From Stanieria sp964562685 (GTDB lineage: Bacteria; Cyanobacteriota; Cyanobacteriia; Cyanobacteriales; Xenococcaceae): 64,000 bases of DNA. The stretch's first letter is position 1; every line of letters starts with the position of its first letter. The stretch covers positions 1-64,000 of the forward strand of contig CAZLUP010000010.1 of the NCBI GenBank assembly GCA_964562685.1, given 5' to 3'. Shown here piece after piece: positions 15,936 to 25,196 of this stretch. Below the pieces are notes generated by a model, which worked only from the letters and a program-made list of their open reading frames with translations, did not search any database and was not told where the DNA came from. A program made the position numbers and the translations under genes.

Positions 15936-17426
15936 ATGATTATCGACGACCAATACTACGATGTAATTATTGTTGGCACTGGTGCAGGTGGAGGAACCCT
16001 GACTCGGAAACTAGCACCTACTGGCAAAAAAATTCTAGTTTTAGAACGAGGAGAGTTTTTAGAAAAGGAAAGTTCGGAATTAGTTGAAGTTGAAGTCTTC
16101 AAAAAAGAAGATTATCAAGCATCCGAACACTGGTACGACGATGCAGGAGAACCGTTTCATCCTCAGACTTGTTACTCAGTTGGTGGCAATACCAAGATGT
16201 ATAGTGGTGCGCTACTAAGAATGCGAGAGAAAGATTTCGAAGTAGTCCAGCATCAAGATGGTATTTCTCCAGAATGGGGACTAAAATATCAAGATTTTGA
16301 ACCTTATTACACAGAAGCAGAAAAACTCTATCGCGCCCACGGTAAAACAGGTGACGATCCTACCGAACCATCTCATAGTGAAGATTATTCTTTTCCCCAT
16401 CTCGAACACGAAACTAATATCCAAGATTTAAGCGATCGCTTTTCTAAATATGGTTTACATCCTGCCTATCTTCCCATTGGGTTAGGAGATCAAGGACGTA
16501 CTGACTCAGAAGATACGGGAGTCACGCCAGCAATTCAAGCTAGCGATAATGTCACTTTAAAAACTGCTGCCAAAGTTGTCTGTTTACACACCAATCCATC
16601 AGGTTCGACAGTTAAAGCGGTAGAAGCAGAAATTGGCGGACAATCCTATCTGTTTATGGGGGATATTATCGTTCTTGCTTGTGGTGCAATTAATTCAGCA
16701 GCCTTATTATTAAGTTCTGCCAATGAAAAGCATCCTCAAGGATTGGCAAACAGTTCCGATCTGGTGGGACGCAACCTGATGAAACACCTAATGACGGTAA
16801 TTTTACAACAATCTCCTCAGTCTAACTCTGGATTGTTTCAGAGAACCCTATATATTAATGATTTTTACTGGGGTGATGATAATTTTACCTATCCCATGGG
16901 ACATATTCAAAATTCAGGTGGTATTCTGCAAGATGTCATCTTTTCTAAGTCGCCACCGATTTTATCCGTTGCAGCTAAATTGATGCCAGGATTTGGTTTG
17001 AAACAGTTGGCAAAGCGTTCCATCGGTTGGTGGTTGCAAACAGAAGATTTACCCAATCCCAATAATCGAATTACAGTTAATGGTTCTAAATTATATCTAG
17101 ATTACACTCCCAACAACGTAGAAGCACACGACCGCCTTTTATACCGTTGGCAAGAAGTACTAAAAGCTACAGATAAACAGTCTCGCGGTATCCATCCTTA
17201 TGGTAGTACTCCCATTCAAGTAGTGGCGCATCAATGTGGTACTTGTCGCTTTGGGGAAGATCCCAAGTCTTCAGTGTTGGATCTCAACTGTCGCACTCAC
17301 GATCTGGATAATCTCTATGTAGTTGATAGTAGTTTCTTTCCTTCTAATCCTGCCGTGAGTCCTGCTTTGACTGTTATTGCTAATGCTTTAAGAGTAGGGG
17401 ATAAATTGATTGAAAGATTGGGTTGA
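15936..17426 (+). CDS. GMC family FAD-dependent oxidoreductase
   Basis: A 496-residue glucose-methanol-choline oxidoreductase. The N-terminus has the FAD-binding dinucleotide motif DVIIVGTGAGGGTLTRKLAP followed by LVLERGE; residues about 70-90 give CYSVGGNTKMYSGALLRMR; and the C-terminal catalytic region includes HQCGTCRFGEDPKSS and NLYVVDSSFFPSNPAVSPAL, with the conserved Asn/His region of the family. It would oxidise an alcohol or sugar, but the substrate cannot be read from sequence. Monocistronic, following the toxin gene by 34 bases. Confidence 0.9.
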   Translation: MIIDDQYYDVIIVGTGAGGGTLTRKLAPTGKKILVLERGEFLEKESSELVEVEVFKKEDYQASEHWYDDAGEPFHPQTCYSVGGNTKMYSGALLRMREKDFEVVQHQDGISPEWGLKYQDFEPYYTEAEKLYRAHGKTGDDPTEPSHSEDYSFPHLEHETNIQDLSDRFSKYGLHPAYLPIGLGDQGRTDSEDTGVTPAIQASDNVTLKTAAKVVCLHTNPSGSTVKAVEAEIGGQSYLFMGDIIVLACGAINSAALLLSSANEKHPQGLANSSDLVGRNLMKHLMTVILQQSPQSNSGLFQRTLYINDFYWGDDNFTYPMGHIQNSGGILQDVIFSKSPPILSVAAKLMPGFGLKQLAKRSIGWWLQTEDLPNPNNRITVNGSKLYLDYTPNNVEAHDRLLYRWQEVLKATDKQSRGIHPYGSTPIQVVAHQCGTCRFGEDPKSSVLDLNCRTHDLDNLYVVDSSFFPSNPAVSPALTVIANALRVGDKLIERLG

Positions 17427-17516
17427 TTTAACAAGAAGTTGATGAGAGTGATAAAATCTTTGGAATACTAACGGCAAAGACTCTTGAGCTAATAATGGCA
17501 ACTAAGTTGATTATGT

Positions 17517-18188
17517 TTATCTGCTAAAATTATTGCCAAGAAATACTTTCATCAATGCTCCACCTAAAAACAGCCAATCTACCCACAATGAAAGATGGAT
17601 TGTAACAATCACCCAAAACACAATCTGATATGACTTCTTGATGGTTTTGTGGCGCAATCTTTTTTGGGCTATAAATCCTCCCAACCATCCACCAGCAAGT
17701 TCACATAGGTGCAATGTCTGCTCTGGAATTCTCCAGTCTCCACGTTTTGCACGAGACTTATCGTTAGCATATAGGGCAAAGGTCAGTAGACTCATTACGG
17801 AATAAAGAATGAGCGGAATGGGATTGCCAGTTATCCAGGCAAAATGGAGCGATCCAACCAAAGGGAGGATTGATAGCAGGAACACCTCCAAGCTTGGCAA
17901 AAGATATTTGCTTTGAGCATTAGATTTGATTTTGTTATTTAAAGATGTAGATTTAGAATTCGACTTATCTCTTGCTCCTAAAATGAAGGCATTGTCAGCG
18001 CGAATTTTTCCATCTTTCACTACAGTATGGTAGTAAATTGTGTCGCCTACTTGGGGACGGCGAGTCGAGTCTTTAAGTGCGGAAATGTGCAGGAATACTT
18101 CTTCTCCTCCGTCGGCTGGCTGGATGAAGCCAAATCCTCGTTCATCTTTCCATTTTGTGAGTTGACCCTTACACAAACCAGGTTCCAT
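17517..18188 (-). CDS. cold-shock domain fused to DUF1294 membrane domain
   Basis: A 223-residue fusion. Residues 5-70 form a cold-shock/S1-like nucleic-acid-binding domain with RNP1 RGFGFIQ and RNP2 VFLHIS. After a polar linker (KSNSKSTSLNNKIKSNAQ), residues 95-223 are the DUF1294 membrane domain with three to four helices and the signature NDKSRAKRGDWRIPEQTLH followed by LAGGWLGGF. This architecture is widespread in bacteria. It may tether an RNA-binding domain to the membrane; the function is unknown. Monocistronic. Confidence 0.9.
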   Translation of the reverse strand: MEPGLCKGQLTKWKDERGFGFIQPADGGEEVFLHISALKDSTRRPQVGDTIYYHTVVKDGKIRADNAFILGARDKSNSKSTSLNNKIKSNAQSKYLLPSLEVFLLSILPLVGSLHFAWITGNPIPLILYSVMSLLTFALYANDKSRAKRGDWRIPEQTLHLCELAGGWLGGFIAQKRLRHKTIKKSYQIVFWVIVTIHLSLWVDWLFLGGALMKVFLGNNFSR

Positions 18189-18288
18189 TTATTAGTCCTA
18201 CACTTATGCCCGTCTCACAATATAGAGAACGATATTTAAATATTGTTCGTAAATCTACTTTTTTGGGGCAAATATGGAATGTCTATAG

Positions 18289-18363
18289 ATATTGCTAGAT
18301 AATAGCCTACCGATTTTTAAGTGTCACTTTGAAATTATAATTTTCAAACAAGTTATGATTTTT
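18289..18363. repeat. 75-base direct repeat, copy A
   Basis: Matches 19198-19272 in the same orientation at roughly 84%, with a shared core GTGTCACTTTGAAATTATAA. The two copies flank the 142-residue hypothetical gene. The rest of 18189-18695 holds only dispersed repeats. Confidence 0.8.
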
Positions 18364-18416
18364 GGAAATGTTTAGGCTAGATTTTCGCGATTGGTTCAGC
18401 AGCTAATCATAAAATG

Positions 18417-18478
18417 CGATCGCGTATGCGCCAGCGAAGCTGACCGTGACCGAAGGGAGTGAACCTCTTGCGACCAGA
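18417..18478. repeat. cyanobacterial dispersed repeat
   Basis: A HIP1 site runs into GTATGCGCCAGCGAAGCTG and GACCGAAGGGAGTGAAC, the composite imperfect palindrome seen as a dispersed repeat in many cyanobacteria. A short TACCTATTACC-type tandem run follows at 18620-18665. Confidence 0.55.
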
Positions 18479-18695
18479 TATTGTCCTAATTTGAGTATTA
18501 GAAATTAATATCAAATTGCTAAATGTCTGCTACAGATCATGCATCTAAAAAAATAGGAAATAGAAAAAAGAATGCTATGATTAGTTAACTCAAATTTAAG
18601 AGTCTAGGTATCAAATTTATTCATGACCTATGACCTATTACTTATTACCTATTACCTATTACTTAAACAACAATCTATTTGTAGCAATAATTTAA

Positions 18696-19124
18696 CTAAT
18701 TGATATAACTTTCATCATCTTCATCATCTTGGTAAATAGAGTCTGAAGCTGGCTTGTTGGCTGGAAGAACAATATCGCTAGAGCCAAGAAAAAGATCGAA
18801 ACTTTCCCCACCATTCGTCGTAATTTCTAAATCCTCGATCGCTTTGTGCCTTTCTTCTCCAGCTTTAATTCTCTCATTTGCAGCAAGAACTTTTGCCTCA
18901 ATCACAAAAGCTCTAATAGCTTGAAAAACAGCTTTATTACCTTCTGGCGAAAACATAGCATAAAGAGTGGGAAACTCTGAATCAACCGCATTGTCCCAAA
19001 TGAAATAATAATTGATTACCTCATGAAGTCGTTCACGAACATCGGTGTCTGTAAGCTCGTCATGCTCTTCGGCAATCTTTTCAAGTTGGTTTAAAAATAA
19101 AGTGTAGCGTTCTTTGAAAGTCAT
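18696..19124 (-). CDS. hypothetical acidic protein
   Basis: A 142-residue soluble protein I do not recognise. Residues 1-85 are helical (FKERYTLFLNQLEKIAEEHD, VRERLHEVINYYFIWDN). The C-terminal third is low in structure and very acidic, ending YQDDEDDESYIN. No signal peptide, membrane span or catalytic motif can be seen. It stands alone between two 75-base direct repeats about 0.9 kb apart, which may mean it arrived with a mobile segment. Confidence 0.65.
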   Translation of the reverse strand: MTFKERYTLFLNQLEKIAEEHDELTDTDVRERLHEVINYYFIWDNAVDSEFPTLYAMFSPEGNKAVFQAIRAFVIEAKVLAANERIKAGEERHKAIEDLEITTNGGESFDLFLGSSDIVLPANKPASDSIYQDDEDDESYIN

Positions 19125-19197
19125 CAGGTTTTCGTGTCTAACTATTTATTAGACTGAAAGTTTTTATCTATTCATCTATTAGGTAAAAATATCCAAA

Positions 19198-19272
19198 ATA
19201 TTGCTTGATAATAGCCTACAAATTGTTGAGTGTCACTTTGAAATTATAATTCTCGAAAAAGTTACGATTGTT
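19198..19272. repeat. 75-base direct repeat, copy B
   Basis: Second copy of the element at 18289-18363; begins atattgcttgataatagcct and continues with the shared GTGTCACTTTGAAATTATAA core. Confidence 0.8.
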
Positions 19273-19398
19273 AGATTTTATAGCGTATGTTTTGGCAATC
19301 TGCTTGAATACCAAATTGAAATAATTATGATTTACTGTAGCTTTTCTATCAGGCGATCGCAAATTAATCAAATATTAAAAGATTATCTTGGATGAGAT

Positions 19399-20406
19399 TC
19401 AAAATTGTTGCTCAATTGCTCGATTCAATAAATCCAAACCTTCGGCTACACTTTCAATTCTAGTTAAACAGTCTCTTAATTCGGCTGCCCCAGGAAAACC
19501 TTTACAATACCAAGCTAAATGCTTACGAGATTGTTTAATTCCTCGCTCTCCTTTATATTCCCATAAACCTTGCAAATGTTCCTTGGCACACTCTAATCTT
19601 TCTTTCACCGTTGGAGGAGGTACACTCGTTCCTGTTTTGAAAAAATGATCGATTTCTCCTACCAAAAAAGGATAACCTAAAGTACCTCGCGAACACATCA
19701 CACCGTCTGCATTAGTCTGTTCTAAACAACGAACTGCTGCTTCAACAGAAAAAATATCTCCATTAGCAATAACGGGAATAGATAAGACTTGTTTAACCTT
19801 GCCAATCCATTCCCATTGGGCTGTACCATTGTAACCTTGAGCGCGAGTACGAGCGTGCAAAGTTAACATTTTTGCTCCTGCATCCTCCATTCGGCGGGCA
19901 AAATCCAAAATATTAATTTCATGTTCGTCCCACCCAATTCGGGTTTTAACAGTTACAGGTATATCTACTGCTGTGACTACTTCCCTCACAATTGCTTCGG
20001 CTATTGCTGGTTGACGCAATAAAGAAGAACCACCCCCTTTTTTAGTGATTTTGTTGACAGGACAACCCATATTGATATCAATGGTGTTGGCACCTTCAGC
20101 TACTGCTTTTTGGGCTGCTTCTGCCATAAAATCAGGACGGCAATCAAATAACTGAATACTAATAGGTTGTTCGCCTGGGTCAATTTCCATCAGTTTAGGC
20201 AATGAGCGTAAGTGATGTAATTCACTAGCACTAACCATTTCGGTATAAAGCATTGATTTGTTTGCGTATCGCCTTACCAGTCGCCGAAAAACCAAATCGG
20301 TCACCCCTGATAGGGGAGACTGTAAAACTCGGCTTTCTATGGTAACAGTACCAATTTTTAAGGGGGTAGATAATTTTGCTTGGAGTTGGGAAGATAAAGC
20401 AGTCAT
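19399..20406 (-). CDS. dus: tRNA-dihydrouridine synthase (DusB type)
   Basis: A 335-residue FMN enzyme that reduces specific uridines in tRNA to dihydrouridine with NAD(P)H. The TIM barrel starts with LQSPLSGVTDLVFRRLVRRY; INMGCPVNKITKKGGGSSLL contains the catalytic Cys and the substrate loop; VKTRIGWDE and HARTRAQGYNGTAQWEWI contain FMN- and RNA-contacting residues; NGDIFS and CSRGTLGYPFL bind the FMN phosphate. The C-terminal helical RNA-binding domain is complete (KHLAWYCKGFPGAAELR). It follows lexA by 7 bases on the same strand, so the two are likely one operon. Confidence 0.93.
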   Translation of the reverse strand: MTALSSQLQAKLSTPLKIGTVTIESRVLQSPLSGVTDLVFRRLVRRYANKSMLYTEMVSASELHHLRSLPKLMEIDPGEQPISIQLFDCRPDFMAEAAQKAVAEGANTIDINMGCPVNKITKKGGGSSLLRQPAIAEAIVREVVTAVDIPVTVKTRIGWDEHEINILDFARRMEDAGAKMLTLHARTRAQGYNGTAQWEWIGKVKQVLSIPVIANGDIFSVEAAVRCLEQTNADGVMCSRGTLGYPFLVGEIDHFFKTGTSVPPPTVKERLECAKEHLQGLWEYKGERGIKQSRKHLAWYCKGFPGAAELRDCLTRIESVAEGLDLLNRAIEQQF

Positions 20407-20413
20407 CTAAAAT

Positions 20414-21028
20414 TTAATTAGTAGTAGCAACGGAACGCCAAACACCAACGAGAATACCTTGGACTTCTACTGTATCTGGTTCTACTTTAATAGGTTCGTA
20501 TTTTACGTTAGAAGGCTTGAGAGTAACTTGGTTTTTTTCTCGATAAAAACGTTTTAAAGTTGTACCATAACCTTCTACTCGGGCAGCAACAATCTCACCA
20601 TTTTTAACTTCTTCTTGAGCGGAAACTTCTCGCATAATCGCTAAATCGCCTTCAGTAATCAAATCTTCGATCATGCTGTCTCCTGTTACTCGTAAAACGT
20701 AGTAATCAGAACGTTCAAATAAGTTAGATAGATCTAACTTGGCTTGATCTTCAGTAAATGGTTCGACTAAACCCCCTGCTGCGATCGCACCTAAGATGGG
20801 TAAGCCTTTTTCGGGTGGATTGATAATCCGAATTGTCCGCGCTTGACCATCAACCCAATCAATATAACCTTTATTCCGTAGTCGTTCTAAACGACTTTGA
20901 ATCGGGGCAGGCGATCGCAAATTCATGGCTTTCATCATCTGTCGGATCGAAGGCGCGTGTTGGGTTGTACGAATATAATCAACCAACCAATCATATAATT
21001 CTTGTTGGGCTGGAGTTAAGTTTTCCAT
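20414..21028 (-). CDS. lexA: LexA repressor
   Basis: A 204-residue SOS-type repressor. Residues 1-65 are a winged helix (TPAQQELYDWLVDYI, PAPIQSRLERLRNKGYI). The self-cleavage site Ala84-Gly85 is present (LGAIAAGGLVEP), and the Ser-Lys dyad is Ser118 (VTGDSMIED) with Lys159 (YGTTLKRF), so RecA-stimulated autocleavage should be possible, unlike in Synechocystis-type LexA, which lacks these residues. Its own promoter carries a matching LexA operator at 21057-21070, indicating autoregulation. Start ATG 21028. Confidence 0.95.
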   Translation of the reverse strand: MENLTPAQQELYDWLVDYIRTTQHAPSIRQMMKAMNLRSPAPIQSRLERLRNKGYIDWVDGQARTIRIINPPEKGLPILGAIAAGGLVEPFTEDQAKLDLSNLFERSDYYVLRVTGDSMIEDLITEGDLAIMREVSAQEEVKNGEIVAARVEGYGTTLKRFYREKNQVTLKPSNVKYEPIKVEPDTVEVQGILVGVWRSVATTN

Positions 21029-21056
21029 AGCCGTTTCTAGGGGTAATATTGTACTC

Positions 21057-21104
21057 AGAACATAGGTACTAACTATTAGATCCTATTTTGCACCCTAAAG
21101 TCAA
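21057..21104 (-). promoter_or_regulatory. lexA promoter with LexA operator
   Basis: On the minus strand TTGACT (21104-21099), an 18-base spacer and TCTAAT (21080-21075) form a sigma70-type promoter. Immediately downstream, AGTACCTATGTTCT (21070-21057) fits the cyanobacterial LexA box RGTACNNNDGTWCB at every position. It lies 28 bases before the lexA ATG. Confidence 0.85.
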
Positions 21105-21343
21105 GCAAATTTTTAATCCTAATCGCAAAATTAATTTTTGTTGTTAATGAATTGGTCAGGCGATCGCTTTTGGGAAAAGTTAAAGTCTTGATTGAAAACT
21201 GGTTCAAGATACACCGAAGTCTAGCCTTGAAATTTTGAATCATTAAATAATCCTGGTTAGCTTTACGAAATTAAAAATTATTTGGCAAACTCAAAGTTCA
21301 GAATAAAGAATTGTCGGTAGGTTAATTTAGTATCACTTAAACT

Positions 21344-23314
21344 ATGTCAGAAACAACCATAGAATCAATTCTCCAAGAAAAACGTTTATTTTCCCCCTCC
21401 TCAGAATTCTCCGAAAATGCCAATATTAAAAGCATTGACCAATATCAGCAATTATATGAACAAGCGAAGAGCGATCCTGAAGGTTTTTGGGGCAATTTAG
21501 CTGAAACAGAATTAGATTGGTTCCAGAAATGGGATAAAGTCTTAGATTGGCAACCACCGTTTGCTAAGTGGTTTATCAACGGTAAAATTAACATTTCTTA
21601 TAACTGTCTAGACCGACATCTAACTACCTGGCGTAAAAACAAAGCAGCGATTATCTGGGAAGGTGAACCAGGTGATTCTCGTACTTTAACTTATGCCCAA
21701 TTGCATCGAGAAGTTTGTCAAATGGCAAATGTCTTCAAGCAACTGGGAATTAAAAAAGGTGATCGCGTAGGAATTTATATGCCGATGATTCCCGAAGCTG
21801 CGATCGCAATGTTGGCTTGTGCCAGAATTGGCGCGCCTCATAGTGTGGTGTTTGGGGGATTTAGTGCGGAAGCCTTAAAAGCCCGTTTACAAGATGCGGA
21901 AGCTAAATTAGTTGTCACCGCTGATGGTGGTTTTCGTAAAGATAAAGCTGTCGCCCTTAAAGATGCGGTTGATGAAGCTTTAAGTAATAATGGTGTCCCT
22001 AGTGTCGAGAATGTTTTGGTAGTTCAGCGTACCAAACAAAATATCAATATGCAGGAAGGCAGAGATCATTGGTGGCACGAACTCCATGCCAAGGCTTCGG
22101 CTGATTGTCCACCTGAACCAATGGACAGCGAAGATCTGCTGTTTATCCTCTACACTAGCGGTACAACTGGCAAACCTAAAGGGGTAGTCCATACTACTGG
22201 AGGTTATAATCTGTACACCCACATAACTACCAAATGGACATTTGATCTCAAAGATACTGATGTTTATTGGTGTACGGCTGATGTTGGTTGGATTACTGGA
22301 CATAGTTATATTGTCTATGGCCCTCTTTCCAATGGTGCAACTAGCTTAATGTATGAAGGCGCGCCTCGTGCTTCTAACCCTGGTTGTTTTTGGGATGTAG
22401 TTGAAAAATACGGTGTAACTATTTTTTATACTGCCCCAACTGCCATTCGTGCCTTTATTAAAATGGGCGATGAATATCCTAATGCCCGCGATTTATCATC
22501 TCTGCGGATTTTAGGAACTGTTGGCGAACCAATTAACCCCGAAGCTTGGGTATGGTATCACAAAGTGATTGGTAAAGAACGTTGTCCTATTGTGGACACT
22601 TGGTGGCAAACCGAAACAGGGGGTTTTATGATCACTCCTCTACCTGGGGCAACTTCTACCAAACCAGGTTCAGCAACTCTTCCTTTCCCTGGAATTATTG
22701 CCGATGTGGTCGATTTAGAAGGTAATCCTGTGGATGATAATCAAGGGGGTTATTTAGTCATTAAACATCCTTGGCCCAGTATGATGCGGACAGTTTATAA
22801 AGATGATGACCGTTTCCGTCGTACCTATTGGGAGCATATTGCACCAAAAGACGGTAAATACCTTTATTTTGCAGGAGATGGAGCGAGGAAAGACGAAGAC
22901 GGCTATTTCTGGATTATGGGTAGGGTCGATGACGTGATGAATATTTCAGGACACCGCATCGGTACAATGGAAGTAGAATCAGCACTCGTTTCTCATCCTG
23001 CGGTAGCTGAAGCTGCGGTAGTAGGTAGACCAGATCCACTTAAAGGAGAAGATGTCTATGCTTTTGTTACCCTCGAAAGTACCTATCAACCCAGTCAAGA
23101 ACTAAAAGAAGAACTGAAAAAACACGTAGTTAAAGAAATAGGAGCGATCGCACGCCCAGGAGAAATTCGTTTTGCCGATGCCTTGCCTAAGACTCGTTCT
23201 GGTAAAATTATCCGTCGTTTTTTGCGGAATTTGGCAGCAGGTCAAGAATTAGTTGGCGATATCTCGACTATGGAAGACTTGAGTGTGTTAGATAAGTTAC
23301 GTGAAGGTGCTTAA
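21344..23314 (+). CDS. acs: acetyl-CoA synthetase
   Basis: A 656-residue AMP-forming acetate-CoA ligase (acetate + ATP + CoA to acetyl-CoA + AMP + PPi). Visible elements are the ATP-binding P-loop YTSGTTGKPKGVVHTTGG (about residues 270-287), the acyl-binding VDTWWQTETGG (about 415), the adenine-site YFAGDGARKDEDGYFWIMGR (about 505-524), the hinge VDDVMNISGHRIGT, and the C-terminal catalytic Lys in PKTRSGKIIRRFLR, the usual target of regulatory acetylation. Length is typical. Monocistronic, divergent from lexA. Confidence 0.96.
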   Translation: MSETTIESILQEKRLFSPSSEFSENANIKSIDQYQQLYEQAKSDPEGFWGNLAETELDWFQKWDKVLDWQPPFAKWFINGKINISYNCLDRHLTTWRKNKAAIIWEGEPGDSRTLTYAQLHREVCQMANVFKQLGIKKGDRVGIYMPMIPEAAIAMLACARIGAPHSVVFGGFSAEALKARLQDAEAKLVVTADGGFRKDKAVALKDAVDEALSNNGVPSVENVLVVQRTKQNINMQEGRDHWWHELHAKASADCPPEPMDSEDLLFILYTSGTTGKPKGVVHTTGGYNLYTHITTKWTFDLKDTDVYWCTADVGWITGHSYIVYGPLSNGATSLMYEGAPRASNPGCFWDVVEKYGVTIFYTAPTAIRAFIKMGDEYPNARDLSSLRILGTVGEPINPEAWVWYHKVIGKERCPIVDTWWQTETGGFMITPLPGATSTKPGSATLPFPGIIADVVDLEGNPVDDNQGGYLVIKHPWPSMMRTVYKDDDRFRRTYWEHIAPKDGKYLYFAGDGARKDEDGYFWIMGRVDDVMNISGHRIGTMEVESALVSHPAVAEAAVVGRPDPLKGEDVYAFVTLESTYQPSQELKEELKKHVVKEIGAIARPGEIRFADALPKTRSGKIIRRFLRNLAAGQELVGDISTMEDLSVLDKLREGA

Positions 23315-23325
23315 TTAATTGATCG

Positions 23326-23345
23326 GGGTGGGCTTTTGCTCATCC
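23326..23345 (+). terminator. hairpin after acs
   Basis: GGGTGGGC-tttt-GCTCATCC forms an 8-bp stem (two G-U pairs) 11 bases beyond the acs stop, followed by TAAAACTT. It could be a weak terminator or a dispersed repeat. Confidence 0.45.
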
Positions 23346-23468
23346 TAAAACTTAAATTATCTTTCCAACTATTTTTGAGAATTGGTATTACTTTCGATTT
23401 GATACCTTAAATCAGCAACGCCATTTATTTTTTAGACTGTAATAAAAATAGTCGCGGTCTAGATTGTT

Positions 23469-24118
23469 ATGATTAAAAACATTCAAATCAGTACTTTTGG
23501 GTTAGCTTTAGTTTTATTTTTGACAAGTTGTAATCAAAATAATTCCCAAGCAGAATCAACTACTTCTTCATCATCTACACCTACTCAATCAAAGATTACT
23601 ACCAATGTTTTAAACCCAACTCCGATTCGCATTACTATCGATAGTCTTCCTCAACCCTTTGCCACTCAATCAGCTAGTAATAGTCCTAATGTCATTTCAG
23701 TACCAGAAAATCCGACTTTAAATGTACCAGCAGGATTTCAAGTTAATGTGTTTGCCGAAGGTTTAGAACAACCTCGTTGGATGGCTTTAACACCCGATGG
23801 AGATGTACTAGTAGCAGAATCTCGTAGCGATCGCATTCGCTTATTACAAGACCGCAATGGAGATGGTGTCGCAGAGACAAAGCAAGTTTTTGGCACTAGT
23901 GAAAATGGATTGGATCAACCTTTTGGAATGACTTTTGTTAGTAACAATTTTTATGTAGCAAATACAGGAGAGAAGATTTTTTAACTGGTTTTTTAACTAA
24001 TCCTCAAGGACCCGATACCTTTGCCCGTCCTGTGGGGTTATTAGTATTACCAGATGGTTCTTTACTTCTAACCGAAGATGGCAACAATCGTATTTATCGA
24101 ATTAGTTATGCAAATTAA
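23469..24118 (+). pseudogene. sorbosone dehydrogenase-type lipoprotein with internal deletion
   Basis: The first part encodes a lipoprotein signal peptide (lipobox LTSC, residues 18-21), a Ser/Thr-rich linker and the start of a six-bladed propeller of the PQQ-dependent sugar/sorbosone dehydrogenase family (GFQVNVFAEGLEQPRWMALT, RIRLLQDRNGDGVAETKQVF, GLDQPFGMTF). The frame stops at 23984. From about 23975 another frame supplies only the family's last blade (LTNPQGPDTFARPVGLLVLP, LTEDGNNRIYRISYAN-stop). The middle of the protein, about 200 residues in homologues, is absent. Non-functional. Confidence 0.8.
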
Positions 24119-24198
24119 CTTTAAGTTAGATGAAATAAAAAAAAGAATGTTACCAATAGTTTGATTTTAGTTAATGATTCAGATAATAGCTAAGAGGA

Positions 24199-24237
24199 GG
24201 GGCTGTCTCTTGAATTTATTTCAAGAGCTTGTAAGCC
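24199..24237 (+). repeat. palindromic element, IS200/IS605-like remnant (short copy)
   Basis: GGGGCTGTC, a perfect hairpin CTCTTGAA-tttat-TTCAAGAG, and GCTTGTAAGCC appear in this order. The same outer boxes and a related TGAATTTAATTCA hairpin occur on the minus strand at 50815-50708, which points to one element family. Confidence 0.6.
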
Positions 24238-24287
24238 CGGTCTAAAGCGGATTTCAACTGTAGCAAACATTAATTACTTCATATTAG

Positions 24288-25196
24288 TTAAATTAAATTA
24301 GGTAGAACTAAAGCCAAAGACAATAACAATCCACTCCAGAAATGCAAATTAACGGCTAAAAATTTAGAATTACTTACTTGATCGGGACAATCATGGTATT
24401 GATTAACATGATTAATTAATTGATAAGCTAAAGGAAAACTAGCCAAAATTAAGCCACTCCACAAAGGCAAATAATTTAATCCAACAAAAATTACAGTCAA
24501 AATAAAAATACTAAGTGTCAACCAATTAAGAACTTGTGAACCTTTTAAAGTTCCTAAGCGAACTATAGGTGATTTTTTGCCTGCTGCTAAATCATCTTCT
24601 ACTTGATGAAAATGAGAACAAAATAAAATAATTGAAGTGCTAATTCCAATTAAGATTGAAGGAGCTAAACACTGAATGGAAAAATTTTGATTCTGAGAAT
24701 AATAGGCAGCAGTAACTGCACCTGGACCAAAAGTAAAAAAACAAATAAATTCTCCTAAACCTAGATAACCTAAACGAAAAGGAGGTCCTTGATAAGTGTA
24801 ACCCAACGCACAACAAAGCAAAATTATTTCTAATATTGTTCCATCTTGTTGCCACCAACTAATAGCCAAGATACCAATAATTCCTAAACTTAAACACAAA
24901 TTAGCAATCCAAAAAACCAAAGATTTATTACCTGTTAAGTTAACTACAGAATGTGCTTTATTAGTATCAATGCCTGTTTCAGAATCAAACACATCATTAC
25001 TCAAATTTAACCAAGCAATAATTAGAATAGCTGCGCCTAAAAAAGTAAAAAATATTTGGGGTTCAAAAATTCCAGTTTGATTGTAAGCTGCTGCTGTTCC
25101 TACCGTAATAGGAATGACTGCCACACTATACATTGGTGGTTTGATAGCAGCCAACCAGAGTTTGCGGTTTTCTACGGTAATTAGTTTAGTAGTCAT
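24288..25196 (-). CDS. menA: 1,4-dihydroxy-2-naphthoate phytyltransferase
   Basis: A 302-residue UbiA-family prenyltransferase with about eight membrane helices. The first Asp-rich motif NLSNDVFDSETGIDTNKAHS (about residues 66-85) and the second, HFHQVEDDLAAGKKSPIVRLG (about 195-215), chelate the Mg-diphosphate of the prenyl donor. MenA attaches the phytyl chain to dihydroxynaphthoate in phylloquinone synthesis for photosystem I. It is transcribed divergently from menF, with 390 bases between them that should contain both promoters. Confidence 0.93.
   Translation of the reverse strand: MTTKLITVENRKLWLAAIKPPMYSVAVIPITVGTAAAYNQTGIFEPQIFFTFLGAAILIIAWLNLSNDVFDSETGIDTNKAHSVVNLTGNKSLVFWIANLCLSLGIIGILAISWWQQDGTILEIILLCCALGYTYQGPPFRLGYLGLGEFICFFTFGPGAVTAAYYSQNQNFSIQCLAPSILIGISTSIILFCSHFHQVEDDLAAGKKSPIVRLGTLKGSQVLNWLTLSIFILTVIFVGLNYLPLWSGLILASFPLAYQLINHVNQYHDCPDQVSNSKFLAVNLHFWSGLLLSLALVLPNLI

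Noticed and set aside
19388..19648. Plus-strand frame of 86 codons
   Set aside because: Antisense shadow of the 3' end of the dihydrouridine synthase gene.
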